Shown in pieces: positions 35,921 through 44,599 of a stretch of 64,000 nt of DNA. Position numbers and translations under genes: made by a program. This stretch comes from Scardovia inopinata JCM 12537. Its GTDB lineage: Bacteria; Actinomycetota; Actinomycetes; Actinomycetales; Bifidobacteriaceae. Every line of letters starts with the position of its first letter. Position 1 is the stretch's first letter. The stretch lies in assembly GCF_001042695.1 (NCBI RefSeq), contig NZ_AP012334.1:1054001-1118000 (forward strand). Reading direction: 5' to 3'. Below the pieces are notes generated by a model, which saw nothing but the letters and a program-made list of their open reading frames with translations, was not told where the DNA came from and searched no databases.

Positions 35921-37531
35921 ATGGCTGAAAATCAGAAAAATGAAGGTCAGCAGCATCCGGATGAAACGACTCTGGCAGCTGAATCCCAGCAGACCAAGCG
36001 CAGTCACAATCGCACTCTTCGTCCTGAATCCACAACATTCGAAAAATTCATGCTTTCGGGCTGGGGGGAAGAAAAGAATCAGGTAAAACCCCTGGAATCC
36101 GCAGCCTTTACTCCTGCCCGCCGTTCAGCTTTGGGGAAAAAGTTCCCCGGGCAACGGCTGATTATTCCTGCAGGCCAGCATAAAGTCCGCAATGATGACT
36201 GCGATTATGCCTTCCGCCCTGATTCAGCCTTTGCTTATTACACTGGCCTGGGCCAGGATTACGAGGCTGGTGCTGTTCTGGTCCTGGAACCTGTAGAAGC
36301 CGGAACTGCGGCTGGAGATGGTTCACCTGCACAGAGCGAAACTCACCAGGCTACCCTGTATGCCCATCCCCGCAGCGACCAAACTACAAGCGACTACTAT
36401 AGGTCTGCTGCTTACGGTGAGTATTGGGTGGGAGCCCGTCCTGGTTTGAAAGAACTGGCTATCATGACCGGAATTCCTACAGCAGATATTGCTGATTTCG
36501 ATCACGATTTGGCCGCCAATGTGGGAACCGGTGACGGTCACGTTGATGTGAGGGTAATCCGCAACGTGGATGCCGATATTACCCAAGAAGCAGACAAGGT
36601 TCGGACTGCTGGCGGTTTTGATGATGCTGCTGACATATCTGAAAAGGATGATGCTTTTTATCAGGCAACCTCCCTCCAGCGAATGATTAAAGATTCCTAT
36701 GAAATCAACGAAATGCGGAAGGCTATTGCTGCTTCCAAGGACGGTTTCACCCGCATGCTGGCTGCGCTGCCTTCTGCATTAGGCAAAGACAGAGGAGAGC
36801 GAATTCTTGAGGGTGAGTTCAACGCCAATGCCCGAGAAGAGGGCAATGCAGAAGGCTATGGAACTATTGTCGCGTCTGGCGCTCATGCCCCCACCCTTCA
36901 CTGGATGCGCAATACCGGAAAGATTGAATCGGGAGACCTTCTTTTGATTGATGCCGGAGTTGAGGTAGACAGCCTCTACACGGCGGATATTACCCGCACC
37001 TTCCCCACCAACGGCAAATTCAATGACCTGCAAAGGGAAATGTATCAGGTTGTTCTCGACGCCCAGCAGGCTGGATTTGAGGCTGCCAAGCCTGGAGCCA
37101 CCTATTCAGTGATTCACAAGGAATGCATGAGGGTTTTGGCCCAGGCCCTGCATAAATGGGGAATTCTCCCAGTCAGCGTGGAGGAATCCCTCAGTCCTCA
37201 GGGCCAGCAGCACCGTCGCTGGCACGCCTGCGGCGTAGCCCATCACCTGGGTCTGGATGTTCATGATTGCTCCCAGGCACGCTTTGATGACTATCAGGGA
37301 GCTCCCCTGCGTCCAGGAATGATTTTCACCATTGAGCCCGGCCTTTATTTCAAGGACAACGATATGCTGGTTCCCCCCGAATTCCGTGGAGTAGGAATCA
37401 GAATTGAAGATGATGTTCTCATGACTGAACACGGCCCTGAATGGTTAAGCATTGATATTCCCAAGCAGATTGACGATGTGGAAGCCTGGATGGCAGATAG
37501 TGCTGCACGGCAGTCTTCAATCAGAAAATAA
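35921..37531 (+). CDS. pepP: Xaa-Pro aminopeptidase (M24 family)
   Basis: Removes N-terminal residues before proline. 536 residues: a polar N-terminal tail, an aminopeptidase P N-terminal domain (RLIIPAGQHKVRNDDCDY, DSAFAYYTGL), and a pita-bread catalytic domain. The metal ligands are visible: LLIDAGVEVDSLYTADITRT (two Asp), HACGVAHHLGLDVHD (His), FTIEPGLYF (Glu) and GVGIRIEDDVLM (Glu). AAGGAGATTAT precedes the ATG. It is followed by the sugar kinase gene after 34 bp, so they may be co-transcribed. Confidence 0.93.
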   Translation: MAENQKNEGQQHPDETTLAAESQQTKRSHNRTLRPESTTFEKFMLSGWGEEKNQVKPLESAAFTPARRSALGKKFPGQRLIIPAGQHKVRNDDCDYAFRPDSAFAYYTGLGQDYEAGAVLVLEPVEAGTAAGDGSPAQSETHQATLYAHPRSDQTTSDYYRSAAYGEYWVGARPGLKELAIMTGIPTADIADFDHDLAANVGTGDGHVDVRVIRNVDADITQEADKVRTAGGFDDAADISEKDDAFYQATSLQRMIKDSYEINEMRKAIAASKDGFTRMLAALPSALGKDRGERILEGEFNANAREEGNAEGYGTIVASGAHAPTLHWMRNTGKIESGDLLLIDAGVEVDSLYTADITRTFPTNGKFNDLQREMYQVVLDAQQAGFEAAKPGATYSVIHKECMRVLAQALHKWGILPVSVEESLSPQGQQHRRWHACGVAHHLGLDVHDCSQARFDDYQGAPLRPGMIFTIEPGLYFKDNDMLVPPEFRGVGIRIEDDVLMTEHGPEWLSIDIPKQIDDVEAWMADSAARQSSIRK

Positions 37532-37565
37532 TAAGTAAAGGCTATAAAGCCCAGTAAGGAGCGCT

Positions 37566-38561
37566 ATGGCAGATCCGCAAGAGCACACTACCAGCCAATC
37601 AGATACGACGACGGACGGGGGTTTGTCAACCGGACATCCTGATCGCATACAAGGCCACAAGCCTCTTCTGATCAGCTTCGGAGAAGTGCTCTGGGATCTG
37701 CTTCCCGAGAGCAAGATCGCCGGAGGCGCTCCCACAAATTTTGCCTATCACGCCTCACGCAACGGGGTGGATGCCCTATCTATCAGCGCGGTAGGTAAGG
37801 ATGAGCTGGGTGATGAGTTGGAAGAAACCATCCGCAGAACAGGTGTCCCCTACCTTTTTGAACGCAGCGATTACCCTACGGGGACTGCGGGAGTCACTTT
37901 GAGCGACGATGGAACAGCTTCGTACTCTATTGCCGAAAACGTTGCCTGGGATCATATTACTGCAACTACTGCTATGGTAGAAAAAGCGGCTACAGTTGAT
38001 GCCATCACTTTTGGAACCCTGGCCTGCCGCAGCGAGCAGTCCCGCCAATCCCTTTTTACCCTTTTAGAAGCCTTGCCGCAAAAGGCCATGCGATTTTTTG
38101 ATCTCAACCTGCGGGGAGATTATTATACACCGGATTTAATTACCAGTCTGCTCAAGGTCAGCACTCATGTGAAGATGAATGCAAGTGAATTCTCCTTCCT
38201 GAGAGCTCTCTTTTCCATAGAGGGAGACAATGAAGCAGCCTGCAAATGGCTTTTTGATCATTTCCCCAGTCTGATCTGCGTGACTATTACTGCTGGAAGG
38301 GATATGTCTTTCGTGGCTGGGCGAAATGGAGAGATCTCACTGATTCATACCCCGCGAGTTAAGGAAATGCGGACTGTTGGTGCCGGGGATGTGTTCAGTG
38401 GGACTTTGGCTGCTGAACTTCTCAAGGGGTCTTCCCTGTCCGATGCCCATCAACGAGCAGTCAACGCTGCGGCATATGTCTGCACTCAAAACGATACCTG
38501 GCCAGAATACCCGCAGACTATTCTTGATTATGTGTCCTGGCAAAATTTGCGGCAGCTATAA
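37566..38561 (+). CDS. PfkB-family carbohydrate kinase, fructokinase-like
   Basis: 331 residues of the ribokinase fold. The N-terminal substrate site is ISFGEVLWDLLPESKIAGGAP with NFAYHASRNG; the C-terminal signature is MRTVGAGDVFSGTLAAELL with the catalytic Asp. Bacterial fructokinases show this E-V-L-W-D and G-G-A-P-x-N pattern, so fructose is the most likely substrate. It follows the aminopeptidase on the same strand with TAAGGAGCGCT before the ATG. No transport or hydrolase genes are nearby. Confidence 0.87.
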   Translation: MADPQEHTTSQSDTTTDGGLSTGHPDRIQGHKPLLISFGEVLWDLLPESKIAGGAPTNFAYHASRNGVDALSISAVGKDELGDELEETIRRTGVPYLFERSDYPTGTAGVTLSDDGTASYSIAENVAWDHITATTAMVEKAATVDAITFGTLACRSEQSRQSLFTLLEALPQKAMRFFDLNLRGDYYTPDLITSLLKVSTHVKMNASEFSFLRALFSIEGDNEAACKWLFDHFPSLICVTITAGRDMSFVAGRNGEISLIHTPRVKEMRTVGAGDVFSGTLAAELLKGSSLSDAHQRAVNAAAYVCTQNDTWPEYPQTILDYVSWQNLRQL

Positions 38562-38685
38562 GCTCTAGGTATTAAGTAGTCCCACAACGCTTTTCTATCT
38601 GCCCTTCCGGGCCTACCCAAAACTCGTTAGTCCCATAGAAGTCACCCATAGAAGCCGCCCAACCATTGTGACCTGTATGACACCG

Positions 38686-38714
38686 CCCCAGGAGATGTGT
38701 TCCTACTCCTGGGG
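38686..38714 (-). terminator. Hairpin after ssrA
   Basis: CCCCAGGAG (38686-38694) and CTCCTGGGG (38706-38714) form a perfect 9-bp stem, extended by TGTC/GACA pairing outside a bulge. It lies 12 bp beyond the tmRNA 3' end in transcription order. The tail lacks a T run. It may also end the kinase transcript. Confidence 0.55.
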
Positions 38715-38725
38715 TGTTGTCATCG

Positions 38726-39121
38726 TGGAGCCGCCGGGGATTGAACCCGGGTCCGGTAACCGTACTCACTGTCTTCTACGTGCGTAGTTTGCTGGCCTGA
38801 TGGCTATCTGTCTGCCCCAGCACAGTCGCAAACAACGTGCGGCGGGCATAGACGCAATAATAGTCCCTCAAACGCCTTGAGTCTCAACGTTTCAGGCAAG
38901 TCTTCTTAATGACGTCCAGCTCCCTTCCAAAGACGAGAAGAGGTGGGCGGAGTCGCAAACTCGCTGTTTAGTTCCTAGCGCGAAGCTTAGGCAGCAAGAG
39001 CGAACTCAGTGCGATTAGATTTAGCACTTAATTCTTGCAGGAGGACATTAACGAGTGGACCCCTGCGTTCTCGGCACGCTTCCCAGCAACGAACAGATCA
39101 CCGTCGAAACCAATCGGCCCC
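38726..39121 (-). ncRNA. ssrA: tmRNA (SsrA)
   Basis: Rescues stalled ribosomes. The 5' end reads GGGGCCGATTGGTTTCGACG at 39121 and the 3' T-arm and acceptor end in GGTTCAATCCCCGGCGGC and TCCA at 38726, with CCA encoded. The tag frame at 38987-39025 reads AKSNRTEFALAA followed by TAA, preceded by AATTAAGT. This tag is the one known from bifidobacteria and is a strong taxonomic clue. It lies 181 bp downstream of ftsQ, where ftsZ would be expected in many actinobacteria. Confidence 0.96.
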
Positions 39122-39245
39122 ATATTCACTTTTCACACAAGGTGGCTGCATCAAGAACAACTCACAGTAGTCACTGCAGGCAGCCTATACAGGCTATCAG
39201 ATATATTCGCTCTTGTAAAGTCCAACCTGATATGCCTGGTTGCGG

Positions 39246-39309
39246 CACAACCTCACTGCACAACCTCGCTGTACAACTTACCGTACAACATCGCCTCACA
39301 ACTTACTTC
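39246..39309. repeat. Five imperfect 12-13-bp tandem units between ftsQ and ssrA
   Basis: CACAACCTCACTG, CACAACCTCGCTG, TACAACTTACCG, TACAACATCGCCT and CACAACTTACTTC follow each other without gaps. The phase is 12-13 bp. The first four lie in the ssrA leader; the last overlaps the ftsQ 3' end. It could be a regulator site array or a short slipped duplication. Confidence 0.6.
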
Positions 39310-40274
39310 GTTCCCAACGATTTTTTTGCTATGGGATAATCCGGGGCAGATACATCAATGACCCTGTTATCACTCTTTTCTTCTGTCAGTTTAGCCATAG
39401 TCCGCTGAACAATGGCTATTTTGAAACTCATCTGGGATGAATTTCCCCACATAACAGTGAAGCCGGAGCGAAGAACAGTGATCACAGAATCCTGGGTCCT
39501 TGCTGTTACCGACGTAATTTGTGACCGCATATCGTCAGGAAGGGCAGCAAGAACTTTCAGAGCCTGCTTGACTGCATTATTTTTCAGTGCGGAAGAAAAA
39601 TCGGAAACATTGATAAGGGGAATTCCTGCTGTTGAAGCCTTCTGGCCGGTCATTACCCTCCCCTGTGAATCTACTGCTTCAGTTGCATGGGCACTGTTGC
39701 AAAGAATGGCAGCGGGTTTGGAAGCACTGACAGTCACAGTAATCCCATGAGGAAAATTCCTGCTGACTGTAGCACCTCGAGCACCGGGGATGGCTGCCAC
39801 CTGTTCATTGATTGATTGAGAATCGATCAGAAGAAGAGAGCGGCCTTTCTGCTGGCTGGCAATCGCGGCCACCTGCTGCTCAGTCACCCACTCGTTGCTG
39901 CCACGGACCTGAATGGATTCAGCGCGCAAAGCCAGCAGAGGAGAAAAGAAAAGAGACCAGACAGTCGCAGCGAGCACAGCAAGAATACCAATAAACACAA
40001 GGACTCGCCAAATAATCAGTCTGCTGCGAACCCGCTTCTGTTCCTGCTGACGCTGACTAAAACTAATGATTTTGGGCCGTACATCAGGTTTACCGGCCGG
40101 ATCAGGCTGGTTCTCCTGGCGGGAAGAGAGTTTACGGGCATCAGTAAAGCGGCCACCTGTACTGCCAACAGATCTGACCTTCCTGTTTGAGCGAAAAGGG
40201 GAACCGGACTGCTGACCGGAATCCGTCTTATTCCCAGAGTCTGACTGATGAGAATGTCCAAAAAGATGAGGCAT
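39303..40274 (-). CDS. ftsQ: Cell division protein FtsQ
   Basis: 323 residues. A long basic cytoplasmic tail (1-85), one membrane helix (about 86-112, IIWRVLVFIGILAVLAATVW), a POTRA domain (ALRAESIQVRGSNEWVTEQQ, RSLLLIDSQSINEQVAAIPG) and a C-terminal beta domain. It joins FtsL and FtsB in the divisome outside the membrane. It is the last gene of the dcw operon, 15 bp after murC. The tail is longer than in E. coli, common in actinobacteria. Confidence 0.92.
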   Translation of the reverse strand: MPHLFGHSHQSDSGNKTDSGQQSGSPFRSNRKVRSVGSTGGRFTDARKLSSRQENQPDPAGKPDVRPKIISFSQRQQEQKRVRSRLIIWRVLVFIGILAVLAATVWSLFFSPLLALRAESIQVRGSNEWVTEQQVAAIASQQKGRSLLLIDSQSINEQVAAIPGARGATVSRNFPHGITVTVSASKPAAILCNSAHATEAVDSQGRVMTGQKASTAGIPLINVSDFSSALKNNAVKQALKVLAALPDDMRSQITSVTARTQDSVITVLRSGFTVMWGNSSQMSFKIAIVQRTMAKLTEEKSDNRVIDVSAPDYPIAKKSLGTK

Positions 40275-40288
40275 ATGCTAGTCCCCGC

Positions 40289-41890
40289 TCACATCGCCTG
40301 TTTTTTCAATTCGGAAAGGACCACATCTGCAACGGACGTAATGGAACCAGCCCCCACAGTAATGACCACATCCCCAGGCCCGCAGTGTGAAGCCATAAGG
40401 CGGCCTGCCTGATTCATATCGTCAATGCTGGCTGAAAATTCAGGTCCATTCTCTTTCTTCATAAGAGAAACGATAGTATCGGCAGATACCTGAGGCCAGT
40501 CTTCCTGCTTTTCCCGTGCCGGGAAAATACCGGTGACCATCACATCGTCGGCAAGACTAAGTGCATCAGCAAACTGCTGGGCAAAATAAAAAGTTCGAGA
40601 GTACAGGTGGGGCTGGAAGATGACTCGGATTTTCGACTGAGGGAAGCGACGGCGGGCAGCTTTCAGAAGAGCTACAATTTCAGTAGGATGATGGGCATAA
40701 TCATCGACAACCGTCACGGCCCGTTCCACTCCACGAATCTCAAAACGCCGCTTAGCTCCGTAAAAAGTATAGGCAGCCTGGCAGGCCTGGTGAGGATTCA
40801 TGCCTAAAAGGATAGAACAGATAATAGCAGCTGCTGCATTCCTGGCATTATGAAGCCCCGGGACCCGCAGTTTAACCGGGTACCTGCCGGGAAGAACATC
40901 CTGAGATGGCCCTCCTTCAGACTGAGCCAGAAGACTGGCAGGCAGGAGCAGACTAAAACTTTCAGCAGCCTGATCTTGTTGCCCTGACTCAACTTGGGCT
41001 TCAGCAGTTTCTTCCTGCTCAATCCTGACCAGGGTGGCCGGCAGACCGGCTAGGCTGAAATCTTCCTGAGTTGTATACACCACTGCATGGTGGAGTGCTT
41101 CCTGGTTGAGAGATTTCAACACAGCCAAAGCCCCCGGATCGTCTCCACAGAGAATAACATGGTCCAGGGCATGATGAGCATGGTCCACAAATGCTTGTTG
41201 AAAGGCGGCAGCAGAGCCATAATGATCCAGATGATCGGGCTCCACATTGGTGATAACAGCTATGGAGGGATGATATTTTTCAAAGCTTCCGTCAGACTCA
41301 TCTGCTTCGGCAACGAAGACTGTACCCCCACCTGCATGACCTCCATCTACTGTCCCCTGGTCGGTCCTGATAGATCCGCCAATGGCAAAGCTGGGGTCAT
41401 GCAGGTCCGATGAAGAAGCTGACTGAAGAATCTGAGCAATCATGGCGCTGGTCGTAGTTTTTCCATGAGCACCCGCTACCGTCACTGACCGAGAATGAGC
41501 CATAAGCAGGGCAAGGATATCACTTCTATGCAGAATTCGCAGGCCACGTCTGCTGGCTTCTTGAATCTCCGGATTATCCGACTTAATGGCGCTGGACCAG
41601 ACAACCGTCTGGGCACCCTGAAGGTTTTGTCCTTTCTGATCCAGGTAAATAGTGGCCCCCAGGGCCTGTAAGCGGTCAGTTTTGGCGCTGGCCTGCCTGT
41701 CCGAACCAGAAACGGGGACTCCCCTTTTCAGTAGTATCTCAGCCAAAACACTCATGCCAGCACCGCCAATGCCAATAAAATGTGTGGCCCCCAACTGATC
41801 CAGACTAAAATCTGCATAATTTATAGGCTGACTGGTGGGATCTAATACTCTAGGTGAAGTCAAAGGTGAATCTGTCATAACTCCTCGCAT
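40289..41890 (-). CDS. murC: UDP-N-acetylmuramate-L-alanine ligase
   Basis: Joins L-alanine to UDP-MurNAc with ATP. 533 residues: HFIGIGGAGMSVLAEILL at the N-terminus, P-loop VAGAHGKTTTSAMIAQ, FVAEADESDGSFEKYHP, ITNVEPDHLDHYGS, VPGLHNARNAAAAI, RRFEIRGVERAVTVVDDYAH and FQPHLYSRT. A second possible start is ATG 41878, with GAGGAG too close to be ideal. The insert AEAQVESGQQDQAAE is a low-complexity loop. It follows murG with 37 bp between. Confidence 0.95.
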   Translation of the reverse strand: MRGVMTDSPLTSPRVLDPTSQPINYADFSLDQLGATHFIGIGGAGMSVLAEILLKRGVPVSGSDRQASAKTDRLQALGATIYLDQKGQNLQGAQTVVWSSAIKSDNPEIQEASRRGLRILHRSDILALLMAHSRSVTVAGAHGKTTTSAMIAQILQSASSSDLHDPSFAIGGSIRTDQGTVDGGHAGGGTVFVAEADESDGSFEKYHPSIAVITNVEPDHLDHYGSAAAFQQAFVDHAHHALDHVILCGDDPGALAVLKSLNQEALHHAVVYTTQEDFSLAGLPATLVRIEQEETAEAQVESGQQDQAAESFSLLLPASLLAQSEGGPSQDVLPGRYPVKLRVPGLHNARNAAAAIICSILLGMNPHQACQAAYTFYGAKRRFEIRGVERAVTVVDDYAHHPTEIVALLKAARRRFPQSKIRVIFQPHLYSRTFYFAQQFADALSLADDVMVTGIFPAREKQEDWPQVSADTIVSLMKKENGPEFSASIDDMNQAGRLMASHCGPGDVVITVGAGSITSVADVVLSELKKQAM

Positions 41891-41926
41891 CCTGGGTCTT
41901 TCTCTATTGTACAGACTGACAATTGC

Positions 41927-43099
41927 TTATGCCAGTGCAAGGTCTAATATGTGCCGGGCCATCACAGTTGCTGCATCCCGAACCCCATAATTCCAGGCAG
42001 CCCGGGACATGGCAGCCAGTTTGTCAGGATGGGATAAGAGGGCGGGGATATGATCTTTCACCCATCGACTGGTGAAATCTTTATCGGCCACTATAAGGCC
42101 GCCTCCAGCTGCAGCAAGCGGCTGGGCGTTCAGCCTCTGTTCTCCGTTCCCGATGGGAAGAGGAACATAGACAGCTGGCAAACCCAAGGCAGAGATCTCT
42201 GCTACCGTTCCTGCCCCTGACCGGCATATCACCAAATCTGAGGCACACATGGCTAAATCCATCCGCTCCCAGTATTCCAAAGCATGGTAGTCTCCCTCAA
42301 AAGTCTCAGTCATTGACAGTGACGAAAGGGCTCGACTGCCATTTTGCTCACAGACCTGGGCCGCAACCTGATCGAGCTTTCCCCGGCCGGTCAGATGGAT
42401 AATCTGGGCCTTCTTCAGCAGGTCAGTACTGGCAGAAGCCACAGCCTTGTTCAGACTCAGAGCCCCTAAAGATCCGCCTGTCACCAGAACAACAGGCTTG
42501 TCTGCTTTCAATCCCAATTCCCGCCGCGCTTCTGCCTGAGCAGCCTGCCGGTTTTCTCCCAGCCTGGCAGCCATGTCAGAAATTTCCTTTCTCAAAGGAA
42601 GGCCTACCCGCTCAATAACGGTATGAGCACCTCCTTTCAGCCCCGTATTTTCATACACTGTTCCTACAAAATCAGCCCATCTGGCCCCCAACTTGTTGGC
42701 CATACCAGCTCGGGCATTCTGTTCATGAATAACTAAGGGCAGCTTCATCTTATGAGCCATAGAATAGGCAGGGGCAGAAGCGTAACCTCCTACTCCCACC
42801 ACCAAATTGGCCTGATGCTCCTGAAGAATCTGTCTGACCCTGCGCTGCTCTCTAGCCCAGCGGATTGGGAACTGTACAGCATCAGCGTTAATTTTCCGGG
42901 GAAAGGGGACCTTGGCTATTGTCTCCAGTTCCAGGCCGGCAGCTGGAACCAGGCGGGCTTCCAGCCCCACCGACGTGCCTATAACAGTCAGTTTTACCGA
43001 TGGATCCAGGATAGATAACTGATCTGCGATGCTTAGCATAGGATTAACATGACCGGCAGTTCCGCCGCCAGCAAGAACAATACTCAAGGGTTGTGTCAT
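41927..43099 (-). CDS. murG: UDP-N-acetylglucosamine-N-acetylmuramyl-pyrophosphoryl-undecaprenol transferase
   Basis: Adds GlcNAc to lipid I to make lipid II on the inner membrane face. 390 residues from ATG 43099: IVLAGGGTAGHVNPMLSIAD (phosphate loop), VVGVGGYASAPAYSMAHKMK, LVIHEQNARAGMANKLGARW, VLVTGGSLGALSLNKAV, VICRSGAGTVAEISALGLPA and VPLPIGNGEQRLNAQPL. The start is uncertain: ATG 43153 in the same frame adds 18 residues encoded by short repeats (GGATCTACAAGGTTTACAGG-like), while 43099 matches family length but has only a distant GAGG. Confidence 0.93.
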   Translation of the reverse strand: MTQPLSIVLAGGGTAGHVNPMLSIADQLSILDPSVKLTVIGTSVGLEARLVPAAGLELETIAKVPFPRKINADAVQFPIRWAREQRRVRQILQEHQANLVVGVGGYASAPAYSMAHKMKLPLVIHEQNARAGMANKLGARWADFVGTVYENTGLKGGAHTVIERVGLPLRKEISDMAARLGENRQAAQAEARRELGLKADKPVVLVTGGSLGALSLNKAVASASTDLLKKAQIIHLTGRGKLDQVAAQVCEQNGSRALSSLSMTETFEGDYHALEYWERMDLAMCASDLVICRSGAGTVAEISALGLPAVYVPLPIGNGEQRLNAQPLAAAGGGLIVADKDFTSRWVKDHIPALLSHPDKLAAMSRAAWNYGVRDAATVMARHILDLALA

Positions 43100-43219
43100 G
43101 ATTTGAGCATACCTCAGACCCTGTAAACCTTGTAGATCCTGTATCCTTGCCATCCCCGGTCTTGATCCTGCCCAGACCTAGTATTGCCTGGACCTGTTCG
43201 CTTCTGAGTCAGTTTTAGG

Positions 43220-44599
43220 TTACTGTTTTTTGAGTGTTGCCCGAATTTCCGGCTGACGCCGGGAAAGACCAATCACTATGCCAGCTGCAGCCAGGGTAAT
43301 GATCAGAGCACTACCTCCGGCGGAAATAAAGGGAAGCGGCAAACCGATGACCGGTAAAAGAGAAGTAACTACCCCAATGTTGATAAAGGTTTGAAAGCCA
43401 ATCCAGCCAGCAACGCAGAGGATTACCGTTTGAGCATACGGATCCGTGCTGCGCAGGGCAATATTGATCATGCACCAGATGAGAATCAGGAAAAGAAGAA
43501 TAACTAAAACAGCCCCCACATACCCTAGTTCTTCTCCGATCACAGCAAAAATGAAATCATTCTTGGCCTCGGGCAGATAATTCCACTTTTCCCGGGAAGC
43601 ACCAAGCCCTACTCCCATCAAACCTCCCGAGGCCAGAGCATACTTTCCGTGGACAATCTGATAACAGCCCAGCTGGCTGGGACCGCCTAAACAGCCACTG
43701 TAAGTAGCCAAAAAACGAGCCCGACGGTTCTCACTACCGAAGACGGCAAAATATCCAACTGCTCCTCCTGCCACAAGCAGACCAGCAAAAAGCCAGCCCA
43801 AGGGGAATCCTCCCACATAGAGGGCAACAATCCCGATAGCGGCAATTACCAGACAGGTTCCTAAATCTTTACCAGCCAAAACGAGAATAAAAGAGATAGC
43901 CAAAGTGAGTACCGGAATCCAGTAAGAAAGAGCTTTCTTTCTCGATCCTTCCTGATTCTGGGATTTCCTTGACGCCAAGGTAACCGTAAGAGGCATCCAC
44001 AAGCACAAGGCCAGCTTCATGATTTCAGCAGGTTGGAACTGGACTCCCGCGATGGACAGCCAGCCGCGGTTGCCGTTGATTGTTACTCCCAGTTTGGTCA
44101 AAGTCAGCAGTTGCAGGCCCCAGGAGAAAAGAAGAATTATCAGGCTCAGGTTGCGGATCAGATTAACTGACCAGCCGGAAAGACCCACTATGCCCAACCC
44201 AATTACCAGTCCAATGAGGGCAAAAATAATCTGTTTGCCAGCATCTCTGAATGCGGAGAGACCAGCCGCAACCAAACTGACGCTGGAACTGGAAAATACC
44301 ATGATAATGCCCAAAAAAGTAAGAGCAATCACAACAAAAATCATGCCGTGGTAGCAGAAAACAGGGTTAAAAATATTTCTCCAGCCAGAATAATTCGCCC
44401 GACCTGCGGTTGGAGAATTACCGTTTCCACCGCTCACGTTCCCTCTGACCCTGTCACTGGTTTTGTTTCTGCCCTTGGCCTTTCTTCCCAGATTCTCATC
44501 TTCCAGGCGGGAACCCTGCGTGACTATGGCCACAGCCCTGTCTAGACCTTTGAGCTGGGAATCAGATGACTTTTTTCTGCGATTGTCAGTCCTGGTCAT
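43220..44599 (-). CDS. ftsW: Lipid II polymerase / division protein FtsW
   Basis: SEDS-family glycosyltransferase that polymerises lipid II at the septum with FtsI. 459 residues from ATG 44599, which overlaps the murD stop by 14 bp; AGGAGG lies 13 nt upstream. A basic Ser/Asn-rich tail of about 75 residues precedes ten membrane helices. Family blocks: FSSSSVSLVAAG, GVTINGNRGWLSIAGVQFQP, AEIMKLALCLWMPL, GKDLGTCLVIAAI, EAKNDFIFAVIGEELGYVG and TSLLPVIGLPLPFISAGGSA. The catalytic Asp of SEDS proteins is the Asp of GKDLGT. Confidence 0.94.
   Translation of the reverse strand: MTRTDNRRKKSSDSQLKGLDRAVAIVTQGSRLEDENLGRKAKGRNKTSDRVRGNVSGGNGNSPTAGRANYSGWRNIFNPVFCYHGMIFVVIALTFLGIIMVFSSSSVSLVAAGLSAFRDAGKQIIFALIGLVIGLGIVGLSGWSVNLIRNLSLIILLFSWGLQLLTLTKLGVTINGNRGWLSIAGVQFQPAEIMKLALCLWMPLTVTLASRKSQNQEGSRKKALSYWIPVLTLAISFILVLAGKDLGTCLVIAAIGIVALYVGGFPLGWLFAGLLVAGGAVGYFAVFGSENRRARFLATYSGCLGGPSQLGCYQIVHGKYALASGGLMGVGLGASREKWNYLPEAKNDFIFAVIGEELGYVGAVLVILLFLILIWCMINIALRSTDPYAQTVILCVAGWIGFQTFINIGVVTSLLPVIGLPLPFISAGGSALIITLAAAGIVIGLSRRQPEIRATLKKQ

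Noticed and set aside
39246-39309. Tandem units considered as a CRISPR array
   Set aside because: Units are 12-13 bp with no spacers; no cas genes in the window.
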